Below, in pieces: positions 26,891-36,529 of a stretch of 64,000 nucleotides of DNA. The notes beneath the pieces were generated by a model. It was given only the letters and a program-made list of their open reading frames with translations. It made no database searches and was not told the origin of the DNA. The stretch is taken from assembly GCA_018336015.1 (NCBI GenBank), contig JAGXQZ010000029.1, positions 37,433-101,432 on the forward strand. Reading direction: 5' to 3'. This stretch comes from Algoriphagus sp. Lineage in GTDB: Bacteria; Bacteroidota; Bacteroidia; Cytophagales; Cyclobacteriaceae. Each line of letters starts with the position of its first letter. The stretch's first letter is position 1. A program made the translations under genes and the position numbers.

Positions 26891-28180
26891 ATGAGAGTAT
26901 TAATGTTTGGATGGGAGTTTCCACCTCATATTTCCGGGGGGTTAGGTACAGCGTGCTATGGACTCGTTCAGGGGATGAATCACCACAATCAGGAAGTCAT
27001 CTTTGTCGTTCCAAAACTTTGGGGCGATGAAGAACCCCTTGCCGATTTTGTCAATGCCAGTGACGTCACGATCGATTACAGAGAGCGTAAGTTCAAGAAA
27101 ATATGGAAAAACCTCACTTATCTTGAGGTAAACAGCTTTTTGGTTCCTTATCTGGGGCAGGAAGAATTCAAAAAATACACAGACTATGCCATGCACCACC
27201 GCACGGATGTGGATGAGAGTATCTTTTCCAACAAGTTTGAATTCAGCGGAAAGTATGGTAAAAACCTCATGGAGGAGGTATCTCGCTATGCTCTCGTAGG
27301 GGCACAGATTGCACGAGATCGAAGTGACTTTGATATCATTCATGCTCACGATTGGTTGGCTTATCCTGCTGGTATCGCAGCCAAAGAGATCAGTGGCAAG
27401 CCTCTTGTCGTACACGTACATGCTACCGAATATGACCGGTCTGGAGAATCCGTCAACCGACCTGTCTATGAAATCGAGCGTGCGGGCATGCATGCTGCTG
27501 ACCACATCGTAGCAGTGAGCCAATTGACCAAAAATATCTGCGTTCGTAAGTATGGAGTTCCCGCAGAAAAGGTAACCGTGCTACATAATGCCGTACTGGA
27601 TGCCAGCATCATTAAGTCTGCCTATCAGAAAAAAGTACCTGAGAAAATAGTCACTTTCCTGGGAAGAATCACTTTTCAAAAAGGTCCGGAATACTTTGTC
27701 GAAGCTGCCAAAAAGGTCATTGATCGCGATCCGAATGTAAGGTTTGTCATGGCAGGATCAGGTGACTTACTCAACAGGATGATCGATCGCGTGGCAGAAC
27801 TCCGAATGGGGACTAAATTTCATTTTACAGGATTTCTAAAAGGCGATGATGTAGACCACATGTATGCCATCAGTGATGTATATGTGATGCCTTCTGTATC
27901 CGAGCCTTTTGGTATCGCACCTTTGGAGGCCGTTCGCCACAATACTCCTGTCATCATCTCTAAGCAATCCGGTGTAGCAGAAGTGTTGAAAAATGCCATC
28001 AAAGTGGACTTTTGGGATGTGGATGCGATGGCCGATGCAATTTTTGCCCTGCTGCACTATCAGAGTATCTCCAAGATGTTTAAGGAATTGGGGGGAGAAG
28101 AACTCAAAAAATTAAAATGGGAGCACGTCGCTGCCAAACTGGTAACCGTTTACGAAAAAACTTTAGCTCAACGATCATGA
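26891..28180 (+). CDS. GT4 glycosyltransferase (glycogen synthase-like)
   Basis: This 429-residue GT-B enzyme begins MRVLMFGWEFPPHISGGLGT, the glycine-rich acceptor-site motif of starch/glycogen synthase relatives. The C-terminal nucleotide-sugar domain has FLGRITFQKGPEY and the EX7E motif around SEPFGIAPLEA. Members next to debranching enzymes and GH57 amylases are thought to build alpha-glucan. It lies inside such a three-gene run and ends with a 4-bp ATGA overlap with GH57. Confidence 0.88.
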   Translation: MRVLMFGWEFPPHISGGLGTACYGLVQGMNHHNQEVIFVVPKLWGDEEPLADFVNASDVTIDYRERKFKKIWKNLTYLEVNSFLVPYLGQEEFKKYTDYAMHHRTDVDESIFSNKFEFSGKYGKNLMEEVSRYALVGAQIARDRSDFDIIHAHDWLAYPAGIAAKEISGKPLVVHVHATEYDRSGESVNRPVYEIERAGMHAADHIVAVSQLTKNICVRKYGVPAEKVTVLHNAVLDASIIKSAYQKKVPEKIVTFLGRITFQKGPEYFVEAAKKVIDRDPNVRFVMAGSGDLLNRMIDRVAELRMGTKFHFTGFLKGDDVDHMYAISDVYVMPSVSEPFGIAPLEAVRHNTPVIISKQSGVAEVLKNAIKVDFWDVDAMADAIFALLHYQSISKMFKELGGEELKKLKWEHVAAKLVTVYEKTLAQRS

Positions 28181-29391
28181 GAACCGTCTGTTTTTATTTT
28201 CAAGTACATCAGCCATTTCGAATCAAGCCCTACAGGTTTTTTGATATAGGTGAGGATCATTACTATTGGGATGACTACCTCAATAGAAATGTAGTCCGAA
28301 AAGTAGCCCAAAAATGCTACCTCCCGATGAATGCCCTTCTTTTGGAACTCATCCATAAATATGAAGGAAAATTCAAAGTTGCATTTTCAATTTCCGGTAC
28401 CTGCCTGGACCAGTTCGAAGCTTACGCTCCGGATGTACTTCAAAGCTTTCAACAGCTGGTAGCAACAGGTCATGTGGAACTACTCAATGAGACCTATTCT
28501 CACTCTCTGGCGGCACTGAAGAGTAAAGAAGAGTTTTCTGAATTAGTCAAGAAACACCAGGACAAAATTAAAGACCTTTTCAACGGATATACTCCTAAAG
28601 TCTTCCGAAATACAGAGCTGATCTATTCTGATCAAATTGGCGCGATGGTCGCAGATCTCGGCTATGATGCTATACTGACCGAAGGTGCAAAGCACGTACT
28701 TGGATGGAAAAGCCCCAATTACGTCTATTCAAATGCCATCAATCCGGATCTTAAAGTCTTGTTGAAAAACTTCAGACTTTCGGATGATATCGCTTTCCGA
28801 TTTAGCAACAAGACTTGGGCTGATTTCCCTTTGACAACAGACAAGTTTGTGGCTTGGCTCAATGCTATCCCAAAAGAAGAACAGGTGGTCAATTTATTTA
28901 TGGATTATGAAACATTCGGTGAGCATCAATGGGCCGAAACCGGAATTTTCGAATTCATGAGGCACCTTCCCGAAGCCATACTAAAAGGCTCAAATTTTTC
29001 TTTCTCCACCCCTTCAGAAGTGGCCAAAGGAGCTGCGGCTGTCAGCAAAATCCACGTATCCACTCCTATCTCTTGGGCGGATGAAGAGCGAGACCTTACC
29101 GCTTGGTTAGGAAACGACATGCAGGATGAAGCTTTTGATCGCTTATTCGAATTGGAGCGAATGGTTAAAAAAATCGATGATGTAGAGATCAAACGAGACT
29201 GGGAATACTTACAGACTTCGGATCATTTCTATTACATGTGTACCAAATTCTTTTCCGATGGATCGGTCCATGAATATTTCAGTCCTTATGACACTCCCTA
29301 CGACGCCTTTATCAATTATATGAATGTACTGAGCGACTTTATCCTCAGAGTAAAAGCCAAGTTGGCTGAGACTGAAAAGGTAACTGTTTAA
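28177..29391 (+). CDS. GH57 alpha-amylase / glucanotransferase family protein
   Basis: This 404-residue protein carries the GH57 motifs: VHQPFR near the N-terminus, SGTCLDQF, nucleophile region FRNTELIYS (Glu) and FMDYETFGEHQW with the acid/base Asp. GH57 enzymes hydrolyse or branch alpha-1,4-glucans by a retaining mechanism. I take the start as the ATG at 28177, overlapping the GT4 stop by 4 bp. Together the three genes encode synthesis, branching or trimming, and debranching of a storage glucan. Whether this one is amylase or branching enzyme cannot be told. Confidence 0.9.
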   Translation: MRTVCFYFQVHQPFRIKPYRFFDIGEDHYYWDDYLNRNVVRKVAQKCYLPMNALLLELIHKYEGKFKVAFSISGTCLDQFEAYAPDVLQSFQQLVATGHVELLNETYSHSLAALKSKEEFSELVKKHQDKIKDLFNGYTPKVFRNTELIYSDQIGAMVADLGYDAILTEGAKHVLGWKSPNYVYSNAINPDLKVLLKNFRLSDDIAFRFSNKTWADFPLTTDKFVAWLNAIPKEEQVVNLFMDYETFGEHQWAETGIFEFMRHLPEAILKGSNFSFSTPSEVAKGAAAVSKIHVSTPISWADEERDLTAWLGNDMQDEAFDRLFELERMVKKIDDVEIKRDWEYLQTSDHFYYMCTKFFSDGSVHEYFSPYDTPYDAFINYMNVLSDFILRVKAKLAETEKVTV

Positions 29392-29396
29392 CCAAA

Positions 29397-29431
29397 AAAA
29401 TCCCGGGCCTATCACAATGACCCGGGATTTT
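29397..29431. terminator. Bidirectional terminator after the glucan operon
   Basis: An 11-bp perfect stem (AAAATCCCGGG with CCCGGGATTTT, 13-nt loop) lies between the convergent GH57 and beta-propeller genes. Confidence 0.85.
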
Positions 29432-29445
29432 GTTTTAGTACGTCA

Positions 29446-31341
29446 TTAAAAGGTATATCCGTACACCTCTTTCTTGGTTGGCTTGTAGAAAATCATCCCG
29501 TTTTCAGGATCTGAATCGTAGACAGGCTCTTTGTCATTGAGGACAATTTTCCCGACTTCTTTACCGCTGATTTTGTCCACTTTTACCAGACCTACTCCTT
29601 CTCCCACATCTGTTAAGATGAAATTATATACCCCCCTCGAAATGGTGGCCTTGAAGCGCTGATTGGCCGCCTGACCAAATGCCCCGGACATGTCCTCAAA
29701 AAATTCCCGTTGAATTCCATACTGCCTACTGATCGAACTTTGGTAACCCATCGGTCCGGTTGTAGCTCCTTCAGCATAAGCATTGGCCGCTGCCATGGCC
29801 ACCATCGCAACCTGCATGGTGCGGAGAGCGATCCGACCTGCCAAGGAAATTTTTGGAGAAGCCCAATGCTGTTGGAAAAGTACCCTACCGCTTTCGTCAA
29901 ATCCCATCATATTTTGGCTGGAAGAGAGTACAAAGTTTGATCCTGTATACTCCAAGAAATCAGGAGTTTCTTTTTCTCCAAATTCCACCTTATTGACAAT
30001 CACTTTCTTTTCACCTGTCACCAAATTGACCGCATAAACTTTTTCATCGGCGTAGAAAAATTCCTGATCCAACGAAGGCTTGGCTCTCAAAACTCCAGGG
30101 CCTTTGATCATATCCTTGCTTCCCCATTTTAGGTTTCCTTCAAAATCGATCAGGCCGATACTACCCTCTTCATCCCGATACATGATCCCTGCACCGGTCA
30201 TTTGATCAATTTGAATTCCTTTAATCTTCTGAGACCACTTTTCCTCACCCGAGTTCTTATCAAGCACAGTTAAGTATTTATCCTTTTCACCTACAGCAAT
30301 CCCGCGATCTTTTCCCAGGTCAACCACAATGCCTGATAGCTTTTTGGCTGTCCATTTAGTATTTCCGTTTGCAGCCTCCATTAAGGTGAAGTTTTTCTCA
30401 TCGGCTACAATCACTCCAAAATTTTCAGCTTTTAAGATCGGCGCGTCTTTGGTGGCTAATGGTTTTTCCCAAAGCACTTTTCCCGAACCCAATTCCACTG
30501 CTGAAACTACGCCTTGATTTCCCTTTTTCTGATAAAAATACCCCTCAGTCAATCGGATATTGGCGTCAAAAGCTTCGAAGTTGTTCTTCTTATCCGCTAC
30601 TTCGAAAGTCCAAATCGGGGCACCTGTCTTGGCATTTATTTTTGCGGAGGTCTTCTCACCAATGAAAAGCAGGTTATTGTCGTCTGTCACTACCGGTAAA
30701 AAGATCGAAGAATATTGGTCGCTTTCCCAAGCAACTTTACCCGTCTCTAGGCTGATAAATTTGGAAATTTGTACATAAGGTTTGCCAGCTTGATACATAT
30801 CCACAAAGCTCGCTGTAATCAAAATTGCTTTCAATTCAGGTAGGTAACCGGAACCATCATAATTGAATGTGGCCATTTCTGGACCAATAACTTTGACCAC
30901 GGGCATTCCGGCAAGTTTTGGACTGATCACCACCTCACCTGTTCTGATGTTGATCACGACGAAGTTTTTAACCATAATGTTATCCGTGTATTTCACCAGA
31001 GCAAAATCAGAGATCTTGGGGTCAGTTGGATCTTCCAAAACCTGGATCAGGTCGGCAGTGTAGCCCAATTTTTTTCCATCAGGACCTTTGAGCGCCTTGG
31101 CAGAATTGTAGAGATCTTCGTTAGACCAGAGTAATTTACCCGTAGAGGCATCTACGCCGTGGAGTCCCCAATCCGAACTGCCTACGAGCAAGATCTTATT
31201 GGGAGTGTACTTGGTCCATTCTACCCCTTTTTCAAGGGTGAGCTTCCATTGGGGCTCTTGAGCGTAGGCCAGTGTTCTTGTGCCCAATAGGATGAGGAGC
31301 GCAAGAAATAGCGATTGAGTGGTTGTGCTGATTTTTTTCAT
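29446..31341 (-). CDS. Secreted PQQ-like beta-propeller repeat protein
   Basis: The 631-residue protein starts with a signal peptide (about 1-27, ending AYAQ). Most of its length is a series of beta-propeller blades with repeated phrases such as GVDASTGKLLWSNED, LDKNSGEEKWSQK and NAKTGAPIWTFE, the Trp-docking pattern of PQQ-enzyme repeats. No PQQ-enzyme catalytic residues are evident, so it is probably a structural or binding protein. An Ala/Gly/Met-rich stretch lies near residues 510-540. The start is the ATG at 31341. Confidence 0.8.
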   Translation of the reverse strand: MKKISTTTQSLFLALLILLGTRTLAYAQEPQWKLTLEKGVEWTKYTPNKILLVGSSDWGLHGVDASTGKLLWSNEDLYNSAKALKGPDGKKLGYTADLIQVLEDPTDPKISDFALVKYTDNIMVKNFVVINIRTGEVVISPKLAGMPVVKVIGPEMATFNYDGSGYLPELKAILITASFVDMYQAGKPYVQISKFISLETGKVAWESDQYSSIFLPVVTDDNNLLFIGEKTSAKINAKTGAPIWTFEVADKKNNFEAFDANIRLTEGYFYQKKGNQGVVSAVELGSGKVLWEKPLATKDAPILKAENFGVIVADEKNFTLMEAANGNTKWTAKKLSGIVVDLGKDRGIAVGEKDKYLTVLDKNSGEEKWSQKIKGIQIDQMTGAGIMYRDEEGSIGLIDFEGNLKWGSKDMIKGPGVLRAKPSLDQEFFYADEKVYAVNLVTGEKKVIVNKVEFGEKETPDFLEYTGSNFVLSSSQNMMGFDESGRVLFQQHWASPKISLAGRIALRTMQVAMVAMAAANAYAEGATTGPMGYQSSISRQYGIQREFFEDMSGAFGQAANQRFKATISRGVYNFILTDVGEGVGLVKVDKISGKEVGKIVLNDKEPVYDSDPENGMIFYKPTKKEVYGYTF

Positions 31342-31359
31342 GATAAAAAGATTTTTGAT

Positions 31360-31390
31360 CAAAACTAGCTCGAGCACAATCGCTAGGAAA
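31360..31390 (-). promoter_or_regulatory. Promoter of the beta-propeller gene
   Basis: On the minus strand TAGTTTTG (31367-31360) is an exact -7 match. A partial -33 (TTT, 31390-31388) lies 20 bp upstream. Confidence 0.45.
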
Positions 31391-31415
31391 TACGCCATTT
31401 GTCGTATTTAAATGC

Positions 31416-31443
31416 AAAAAGCACCTCTTTCGGGGTGCTTTTT
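31416..31443 (-). terminator. Terminator after panB
   Basis: A stem of about 12 bp (AAAAAGCACC core, loop around TTTC) ends in T5 on the minus strand, 22 bp past the panB stop. Confidence 0.8.
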
Positions 31444-31464
31444 GAAATAAAGTGGATTTTTAGA

Positions 31465-32286
31465 TCAATAACTTTCCGAAAGACTGGGAAAGTCTTTGGA
31501 TTTCACATCCTTGATATAGCTTTCAAAGGCAGTCATCATCACCGACTGCAGATCAGCATATTGCCTCAAAAATCTGGGTTTGAACTCCTGGGTAATCCCA
31601 AGCATATCATGCATGACCAACACTTGTCCATCTACATCAGGACCTGCTCCAATTCCGATCACAGGAATATTTACCGCCTCCGATACCTTCTTGGCTAAAG
31701 TGGCTGGGATTTTCTCCAACACGATCGCAAAGCACCCACATGCCTCCAGCATTTTGGCATCTTCCACTAATTTATTGGCCTCTGCCTCCTCTTTCGCCCG
31801 CACAGTGTAGGTCCCAAATTTATATATGGACTGTGGAGTCAATCCCAAATGTCCCATCACAGGTACCCCTGCGCTCAAAATTCTGACAACAGATTCCTTA
31901 ATCTCGGATCCTCCCTCCACCTTGACGGCATGTGCTCCGGATTCTTTCATGATTCGGATTGCTGATCTCAATGCTTCAGAACTATTACCCTGGTAGCTAC
32001 CAAATGGAATATCCACCACAATAAAGGATCGCTTCACAGCTCGCACTACTGCTGAGGCATGGTAAATCATCTGGTCCAGTGTAATCGGCAGCGTGGTCTC
32101 ATGTCCTGCCATGACATTGGAAGCTGAATCACCAACGAGGATAATATCCATTCCGGCAGCATCAACGATTTTTGCCATCGAATAATCATAGGCTGTCAGC
32201 ATGGAGATTTTTTCACCGCGGTGCTTCATCTCCTGGAGCGTATGGGTTGTAATTCGCTTCACAGAAGCGGAGGAGTGTACAGACAT
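31465..32286 (-). CDS. panB: 3-methyl-2-oxobutanoate hydroxymethyltransferase
   Basis: PanB makes ketopantoate, the first step of pantothenate and coenzyme A synthesis. The 273-residue barrel shows the family motifs [24 protein letters not shown] (Mg-binding Asp), [17 protein letters not shown] and the C-terminal [14 protein letters not shown]. It is the last gene of a minus-strand run waaA-rsgA-phosphoribosyltransferase-panB, 2 bp after the preceding gene, and ends in a hairpin terminator. Confidence 0.95.
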   Translation of the reverse strand: MSVHSSASVKRITTHTLQEMKHRGEKISMLTAYDYSMAKIVDAAGMDIILVGDSASNVMAGHETTLPITLDQMIYHASAVVRAVKRSFIVVDIPFGSYQGNSSEALRSAIRIMKESGAHAVKVEGGSEIKESVVRILSAGVPVMGHLGLTPQSIYKFGTYTVRAKEEAEANKLVEDAKMLEACGCFAIVLEKIPATLAKKVSEAVNIPVIGIGAGPDVDGQVLVMHDMLGITQEFKPRFLRQYADLQSVMMTAFESYIKDVKSKDFPSLSESY

Positions 32287-32288
32287 GG

Positions 32289-32780
32289 TTAGTCGAGATG
32301 AACTGAATATTCGTTTTCGGAAAAATCCACCCGAATGTGTTCATTGAGCGTGGTCGCCAATTCGTATCCGGTGTAATCAGGTCTGACAGGAAACAGACCA
32401 TGGCTTCGGTTGACCAATACCGCAATCTCCATTTTGTAGATCTCCTGATCTAAAAATGGCTTCATCGCATAGACGAGCGTCTTGCCTGTATTGAGTACAT
32501 CATCCACCAGTATAATGGTCTTCCCACTGACTTGGAGAGCCTGTGAAAGTTTTACCTCCGAATTGGATACTGCCTTTTTATCCAAAATCACAGCAACTTC
32601 TTCAACTTGCAACGGAGATATCTTTCTCAACTCAGAAGCCAGAAGGCTGGCAAGAGAGGTCCCCATACCTGTGATTCCTGCGAATACCACACCCGAAGAG
32701 TGAAGGTTGCGCTCGTAAATTTCAAAGGCCATGCGGGTGATTTTTTGGCCTACCTGCTTATGATTAAGTACCTCGCTCAT
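32289..32780 (-). CDS. PyrR-like phosphoribosyltransferase
   Basis: This 163-residue type I phosphoribosyltransferase has the PRPP loop [15 protein letters not shown] at about residue 95. The N-terminal part ([21 protein letters not shown]) and the C-terminal [13 protein letters not shown] resemble PyrR/uracil PRTase relatives. Whether it regulates pyrimidine genes or salvages a base is not evident; the genes around it serve LPS, ribosome and CoA functions. I take the ATG at 32780 because the longer frame overlaps rsgA. It is coupled to panB by a 2-bp gap. Confidence 0.8.
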   Translation of the reverse strand: MSEVLNHKQVGQKITRMAFEIYERNLHSSGVVFAGITGMGTSLASLLASELRKISPLQVEEVAVILDKKAVSNSEVKLSQALQVSGKTIILVDDVLNTGKTLVYAMKPFLDQEIYKMEIAVLVNRSHGLFPVRPDYTGYELATTLNEHIRVDFSENEYSVHLD

Positions 32781-32833
32781 GTTTGATTTTGAAAAAGGAA
32801 AATTAGACCAAAATGACGGGCTAAGCAAACCGG

Positions 32834-33757
32834 TCATCGGTGACTGTCTTCCTCGTGTAGAATATTGAGATAACTCTGGTATCGGTAAGGATGAATGTAT
32901 CCTTCGTCCAGCTTTTGAAGCACTACACAGCCGGGTTCATTCACATGCGTGCAGTTGTTGTATTTGCATTGACCCAAATACTGCCGCATTTCAGGAAAAT
33001 AATGAGAAAGCTCAAACTCCTCCACATCCAAGATCCCAAACTCTTTGATCCCCGGAGTGTCAATCAAATCTCCTCCTTCGGGCAAAAAAAACAGCTCCGC
33101 AAAGGTCGTCGTGTGAACTCCTTTGGCGCTGTATCCTGATATTTCTTTGGTATTCTGGCCTGCTCCAGGAATGAGTGCATTGAGCAAGGTGCTTTTACCG
33201 ACCCCTGAGTGGCCGGAGATTAGACTTGATTTTCCCCGAATATGTGGCAAAAATTTATCTCTGATGTCCTGATCCTTAAGTGCCGAAACTTCCAAAACGG
33301 GATAGCCTAGGGGTTCATAAATCTCATGTATATCTCGAAGCCATTCTGCTTCATCTTCCCCCTCAAGCTGATCCATTTTATTGACTACAAGCAGGGCTGG
33401 AATACCATAACTCTCTACACTGACCAAAAATCGATCAATGAAACCTAAGGAGGTTCTTGGCTTTTTCATTGTTATGACCAAAATCGCCTGATCCAAATTA
33501 CTGGCGATGATGTGTGAAAAGTGTTGCTTTCGGGTGGACTTACGGATCACGTAATTGTCGCGAGGCAAAATATCCTGGATCACTGCGGTATCCTGGCCCG
33601 ATTCTTTTTCCATCTCCACCCAATCCCCTACTGCGATGGGATTCGTGAGTTTTAAGTCCTCCTGTTTAAATTTCCCCTTCAGACGCGCTGAAATAATTCG
33701 GTCTTCTGTCCTGACTGCATACCAGCTGCCGGTGGATTTGATCACTCTTCCTTTCAT
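32834..33757 (-). CDS. rsgA: Small ribosomal subunit GTPase RsgA
   Basis: RsgA is a circularly permuted GTPase that helps mature the 30S subunit. The order of motifs shows the permutation: G4 NKMDQ (about residue 120) comes before G1 GHSGVGKST (about 175) and G3 DTPGIKEFG. An OB fold leads (residues 1-65), and a C-terminal zinc knuckle has CKYNNCTHVNEPGC. The length of 307 residues is normal. Its start overlaps the waaA stop by 4 bp. Confidence 0.95.
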   Translation of the reverse strand: MKGRVIKSTGSWYAVRTEDRIISARLKGKFKQEDLKLTNPIAVGDWVEMEKESGQDTAVIQDILPRDNYVIRKSTRKQHFSHIIASNLDQAILVITMKKPRTSLGFIDRFLVSVESYGIPALLVVNKMDQLEGEDEAEWLRDIHEIYEPLGYPVLEVSALKDQDIRDKFLPHIRGKSSLISGHSGVGKSTLLNALIPGAGQNTKEISGYSAKGVHTTTFAELFFLPEGGDLIDTPGIKEFGILDVEEFELSHYFPEMRQYLGQCKYNNCTHVNEPGCVVLQKLDEGYIHPYRYQSYLNILHEEDSHR

Positions 33758-35001
33758 AAGCTCTTTTTGGTTGAATGAATATAGGTGACAATTCGGCCAG
33801 CAGAACCGAGATTGGAATTAACCCAGTTTTTAGCAGAACTGGCTGCTCTTCGGTAGGTCTCTTCTTTTTCCAATTCAGAAAAAACAAGGAAAAGCTGTTG
33901 CTCATTTTCCACGGAAAACCCACATCCCTCCTGTTGAGCCTGAGTAGCTTCCGGAAATTTACTTTCTCTTTTCACCTTACCAAATATCACAGGAACTGAA
34001 AATCCCAGTGGCTCGAGGATATTATGCAAGCCTTTTCCAAAAGCTCCTCCGACGTAGGCAATCCTTGCAAACTGATATAGAGAGGATAGCATCCCGATAT
34101 TGTCAATAAACAAAACAGAGTTGGAATCAGCCGAAGTCCAGCCTGAGTATTTTTTAGAGGCTTGTACAATCTGCTTCGACCAGCGATCCATGGGTTCTGG
34201 GTCAAGGTCATGCGGGGCAATGATCCAGCAGTAATTTTTTCCGGAATTGATCAAAGGGATCAGCAGACTCATGTCCTCTTCCCATGCGCTACCCACCACG
34301 ACGACTGGCCTATCTCCAATCCAGGATCTGATATTCTCCAATGGCTTGGGAGAAGAAGCAGTGGCCGCAACACGGTCAAATCTCGTGTCTCCTGCCAAGC
34401 TGACGCGTTGGATTCCGTGTTGCCTGAGTAGATCAAGACTTTGCCGGTTTTGGGTAAAAATCCAATCCAAGTCATAAAGCATTTTGCGGAAAAATCCTCC
34501 ATACCAGGAGAAGTAAATCTGATTAGGGCGAAAGGAAGCTGCAATCAGGTAACTCGGAATCCCTTTGTTCTTGAGCGATGAAATCAGGTGGTACCAAAGG
34601 TCATATTTGACAAAAAACACTTGATCCGGCTTCATAACAGAGACAAATTTCTCCATCCAGCTTTTTCGATCAAGGGGCAGGTAGGTAATGTAGTCGAGAT
34701 CAGGATTGGGTCGCTTGACGGTATTGTCATAGCCGGAGGGGCTAAAAAAACTCAAGACAACCTTGGTATCAGGCTGATGGGACTTTAACATGGAAATCAC
34801 CGGTCTTGCTTGCTCGTATTCACCGAGGGAGGCCACATGAAACCAGATCAATTCTCCCGGGTTTTTACTCCTGTACTCTTGGAGTTGGGTAATAATTCCG
34901 ACTCTTCCCTTCAAAAAATGGCTGACTTTTGGAGAAACCCAGCCCAGGATGGGCAGAAGCCTGGTCACCAATTCAAAGAAGATGAAGTAGAGAAATTTCA
35001 T
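33754..35001 (-). CDS. waaA: 3-deoxy-D-manno-octulosonic acid transferase
   Basis: WaaA (KdtA) adds Kdo to lipid A, which shows the host builds lipopolysaccharide. The 415-residue protein has an N-terminal membrane-associated helix (1-20), the catalytic base in HVASLGEYEQARP, and GT-B features such as VVVGSAWEEDM, the CWIIAPHDLDPEP segment and the donor-site motif YVGGAFGKGLHNILEP. It heads the run to panB. A -7-like box lies only 4 bp before the ATG. Confidence 0.93.
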   Translation of the reverse strand: MKFLYFIFFELVTRLLPILGWVSPKVSHFLKGRVGIITQLQEYRSKNPGELIWFHVASLGEYEQARPVISMLKSHQPDTKVVLSFFSPSGYDNTVKRPNPDLDYITYLPLDRKSWMEKFVSVMKPDQVFFVKYDLWYHLISSLKNKGIPSYLIAASFRPNQIYFSWYGGFFRKMLYDLDWIFTQNRQSLDLLRQHGIQRVSLAGDTRFDRVAATASSPKPLENIRSWIGDRPVVVVGSAWEEDMSLLIPLINSGKNYCWIIAPHDLDPEPMDRWSKQIVQASKKYSGWTSADSNSVLFIDNIGMLSSLYQFARIAYVGGAFGKGLHNILEPLGFSVPVIFGKVKRESKFPEATQAQQEGCGFSVENEQQLFLVFSELEKEETYRRAASSAKNWVNSNLGSAGRIVTYIHSTKKSL

Positions 35002-35005
35002 TTCT

Positions 35006-35013
35006 CAAAAGTA
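35006..35013 (-). promoter_or_regulatory. -7-like box directly before waaA
   Basis: On the minus strand TACTTTTG is an exact TAnnTTTG match ending 4 bp before the waaA ATG. No convincing -33 is present. If used, the transcript would be leaderless. Confidence 0.3.
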
Positions 35014-35178
35014 GCCAATCCTCAAGATTTTTGATTTTTATTTAATTATTGGTTTGATTTAGAGCCTGAAAAAAATTTTGCAAAAAATTGAATTTAACCT
35101 CCATTATTTCAAGTCAAAAATAGGTAGATTCATTGCCCTAGTTTAACATTTTAAGTAGCCTCGTTTTAGTAGTAGCGT

Positions 35179-35664
35179 ATGATTAAGGTTCTATTCGTTT
35201 GTTTAGGTAACATTTGTCGATCCCCTCTGGCCGAGGCCATTTTTAATCACAAGATCAAGACCTTAGGATTGGAGCAGAAGTTTAAATCTGACAGTGCAGG
35301 CACTTCAGATTTCCATATAGGAGAGCTTCCTGACGAACGAACCATCAAATGCGCCATCAAAAACGGACTTCCCATTCATCATAGAGGAAGACAAGTCAAT
35401 CGAACGGATTTCAGAGATTTCGACTACATTATTGCTATGGATGACAACAATCTCCGAAACCTCAATAATCTGAAAGTCAGATATAATTTTGCTGATAAAG
35501 AAATCTACCTGATGCGGAATTTTATCCCTGAATGGCAAGGACTGCCAGTGCCTGACCCCTACTATGGAGGAGAGGAAGGTTTTGATGAGATTTACGAAAT
35601 CCTAGACGAAGCGATTGAAGGATTCTTGGATCAAATCAAGGTCAGTCATCAACTCTATGCTTGA
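35179..35664 (+). CDS. Low molecular weight protein tyrosine phosphatase
   Basis: This 161-residue cysteine phosphatase has the active-site loop VCLGNICRSP at residues 7-16 and the general acid in VPDPYYGG near residue 132. Family members remove phosphate from protein tyrosine; the human relative also dephosphorylates protein-bound ribulosamine 5-phosphate. Here it is the first gene of a run with a fructosamine-kinase homologue (8-bp overlap) and an acetyltransferase (1-bp overlap), so I favour a role in protein deglycation over tyrosine signalling. Confidence 0.9.
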   Translation: MIKVLFVCLGNICRSPLAEAIFNHKIKTLGLEQKFKSDSAGTSDFHIGELPDERTIKCAIKNGLPIHHRGRQVNRTDFRDFDYIIAMDDNNLRNLNNLKVRYNFADKEIYLMRNFIPEWQGLPVPDPYYGGEEGFDEIYEILDEAIEGFLDQIKVSHQLYA

Positions 35665-36529
35665 TCAGCAGCAGCTTTACGAACAAATACTTTTTGAAAC
35701 ACTCGGGCCTCTGACACAGCTCCATGCAGCCAGTCTGATTGCCGCAGGGAATCATAACCAAGGTGTTAGATTGGACACTTCGGATGGTGCATTTTTCCTT
35801 AAACTCAACTTTGATCACGAGTTAGATATCCTAAAAAAAGAAGCAGAAGGGCTTTCTACTCTTTCCAAATCCACCTTCCTAAAAGTTCCTATCGTCTATG
35901 GGGCAGGCCGGATTGAAGATTACAATTACTTAGTTTCTGAATTCATTCCAAGTGGTCGGCCCCATCCGGAGTATTGGGAAGACCTCGGCCTGGGTCTAGC
36001 CCATCTTCATCTAAACCATCATGCTCAATTTGGATTGGAGTACGACAATTTTATTGCATCACTCCCTCAAAAGAATCATCTCTTACCAGATTGGCTGGAC
36101 TTTTTTATAGAGTATCGGCTTGAGCCTCTTTTGGGAAAAGCTTATTTCGACAGATTAATCCCCTTGGATTTTCTGAAAAAATTTCAAGCCCTATATCCCA
36201 AACTGGAATCACTTTTCCCAAGGGAGAAACCTTCCTTGCTTCATGGAGACTTATGGACCGGAAACATCCTATGCGGACCTGAAGGCAGACCTTGTCTGAT
36301 CGATCCTGCCATTTATTTCGGTCATCGGGAAATGGATCTGGCTTTTTCCCGTCTTTTTGGAGGATTTGATGCAAAATTTTACGAGGCCTATGAATCGATC
36401 CTTCCCTTGGAACCCGGATTTGAAGCCCGAATCGGGATATACAATCTCTATCCGCTGCTCGTTCACCTGAATCTGTTTGGTACAGCCTACCTTCCTGGAA
36501 TCGAAAAAACACTGAATCGCTTTCAATAA
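35657..36529 (+). CDS. Fructosamine/ribulosamine 3-kinase family protein
   Basis: This 290-residue kinase phosphorylates the sugar part of glycated lysines so that it falls off. Motifs seen: FFLKLNFD (nucleotide-binding Lys), LLHGDLWTGNIL (catalytic loop) and CLIDPAIYFGHREMDLAF (metal-binding Asp), all typical of the fructosamine kinase family. The ATG at 35657 gives an N-terminus of usual length; it overlaps the phosphatase stop by 8 bp. With the phosphatase upstream, ribulosamine or erythrulosamine adducts are the more likely substrates. Confidence 0.9.
   Translation: MLDQQQLYEQILFETLGPLTQLHAASLIAAGNHNQGVRLDTSDGAFFLKLNFDHELDILKKEAEGLSTLSKSTFLKVPIVYGAGRIEDYNYLVSEFIPSGRPHPEYWEDLGLGLAHLHLNHHAQFGLEYDNFIASLPQKNHLLPDWLDFFIEYRLEPLLGKAYFDRLIPLDFLKKFQALYPKLESLFPREKPSLLHGDLWTGNILCGPEGRPCLIDPAIYFGHREMDLAFSRLFGGFDAKFYEAYESILPLEPGFEARIGIYNLYPLLVHLNLFGTAYLPGIEKTLNRFQ

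Noticed and set aside
26942..27523. 193-codon open frame opposite the GT4 gene
   Set aside because: It is a shadow of a clear GT4 glycosyltransferase within a tight operon.
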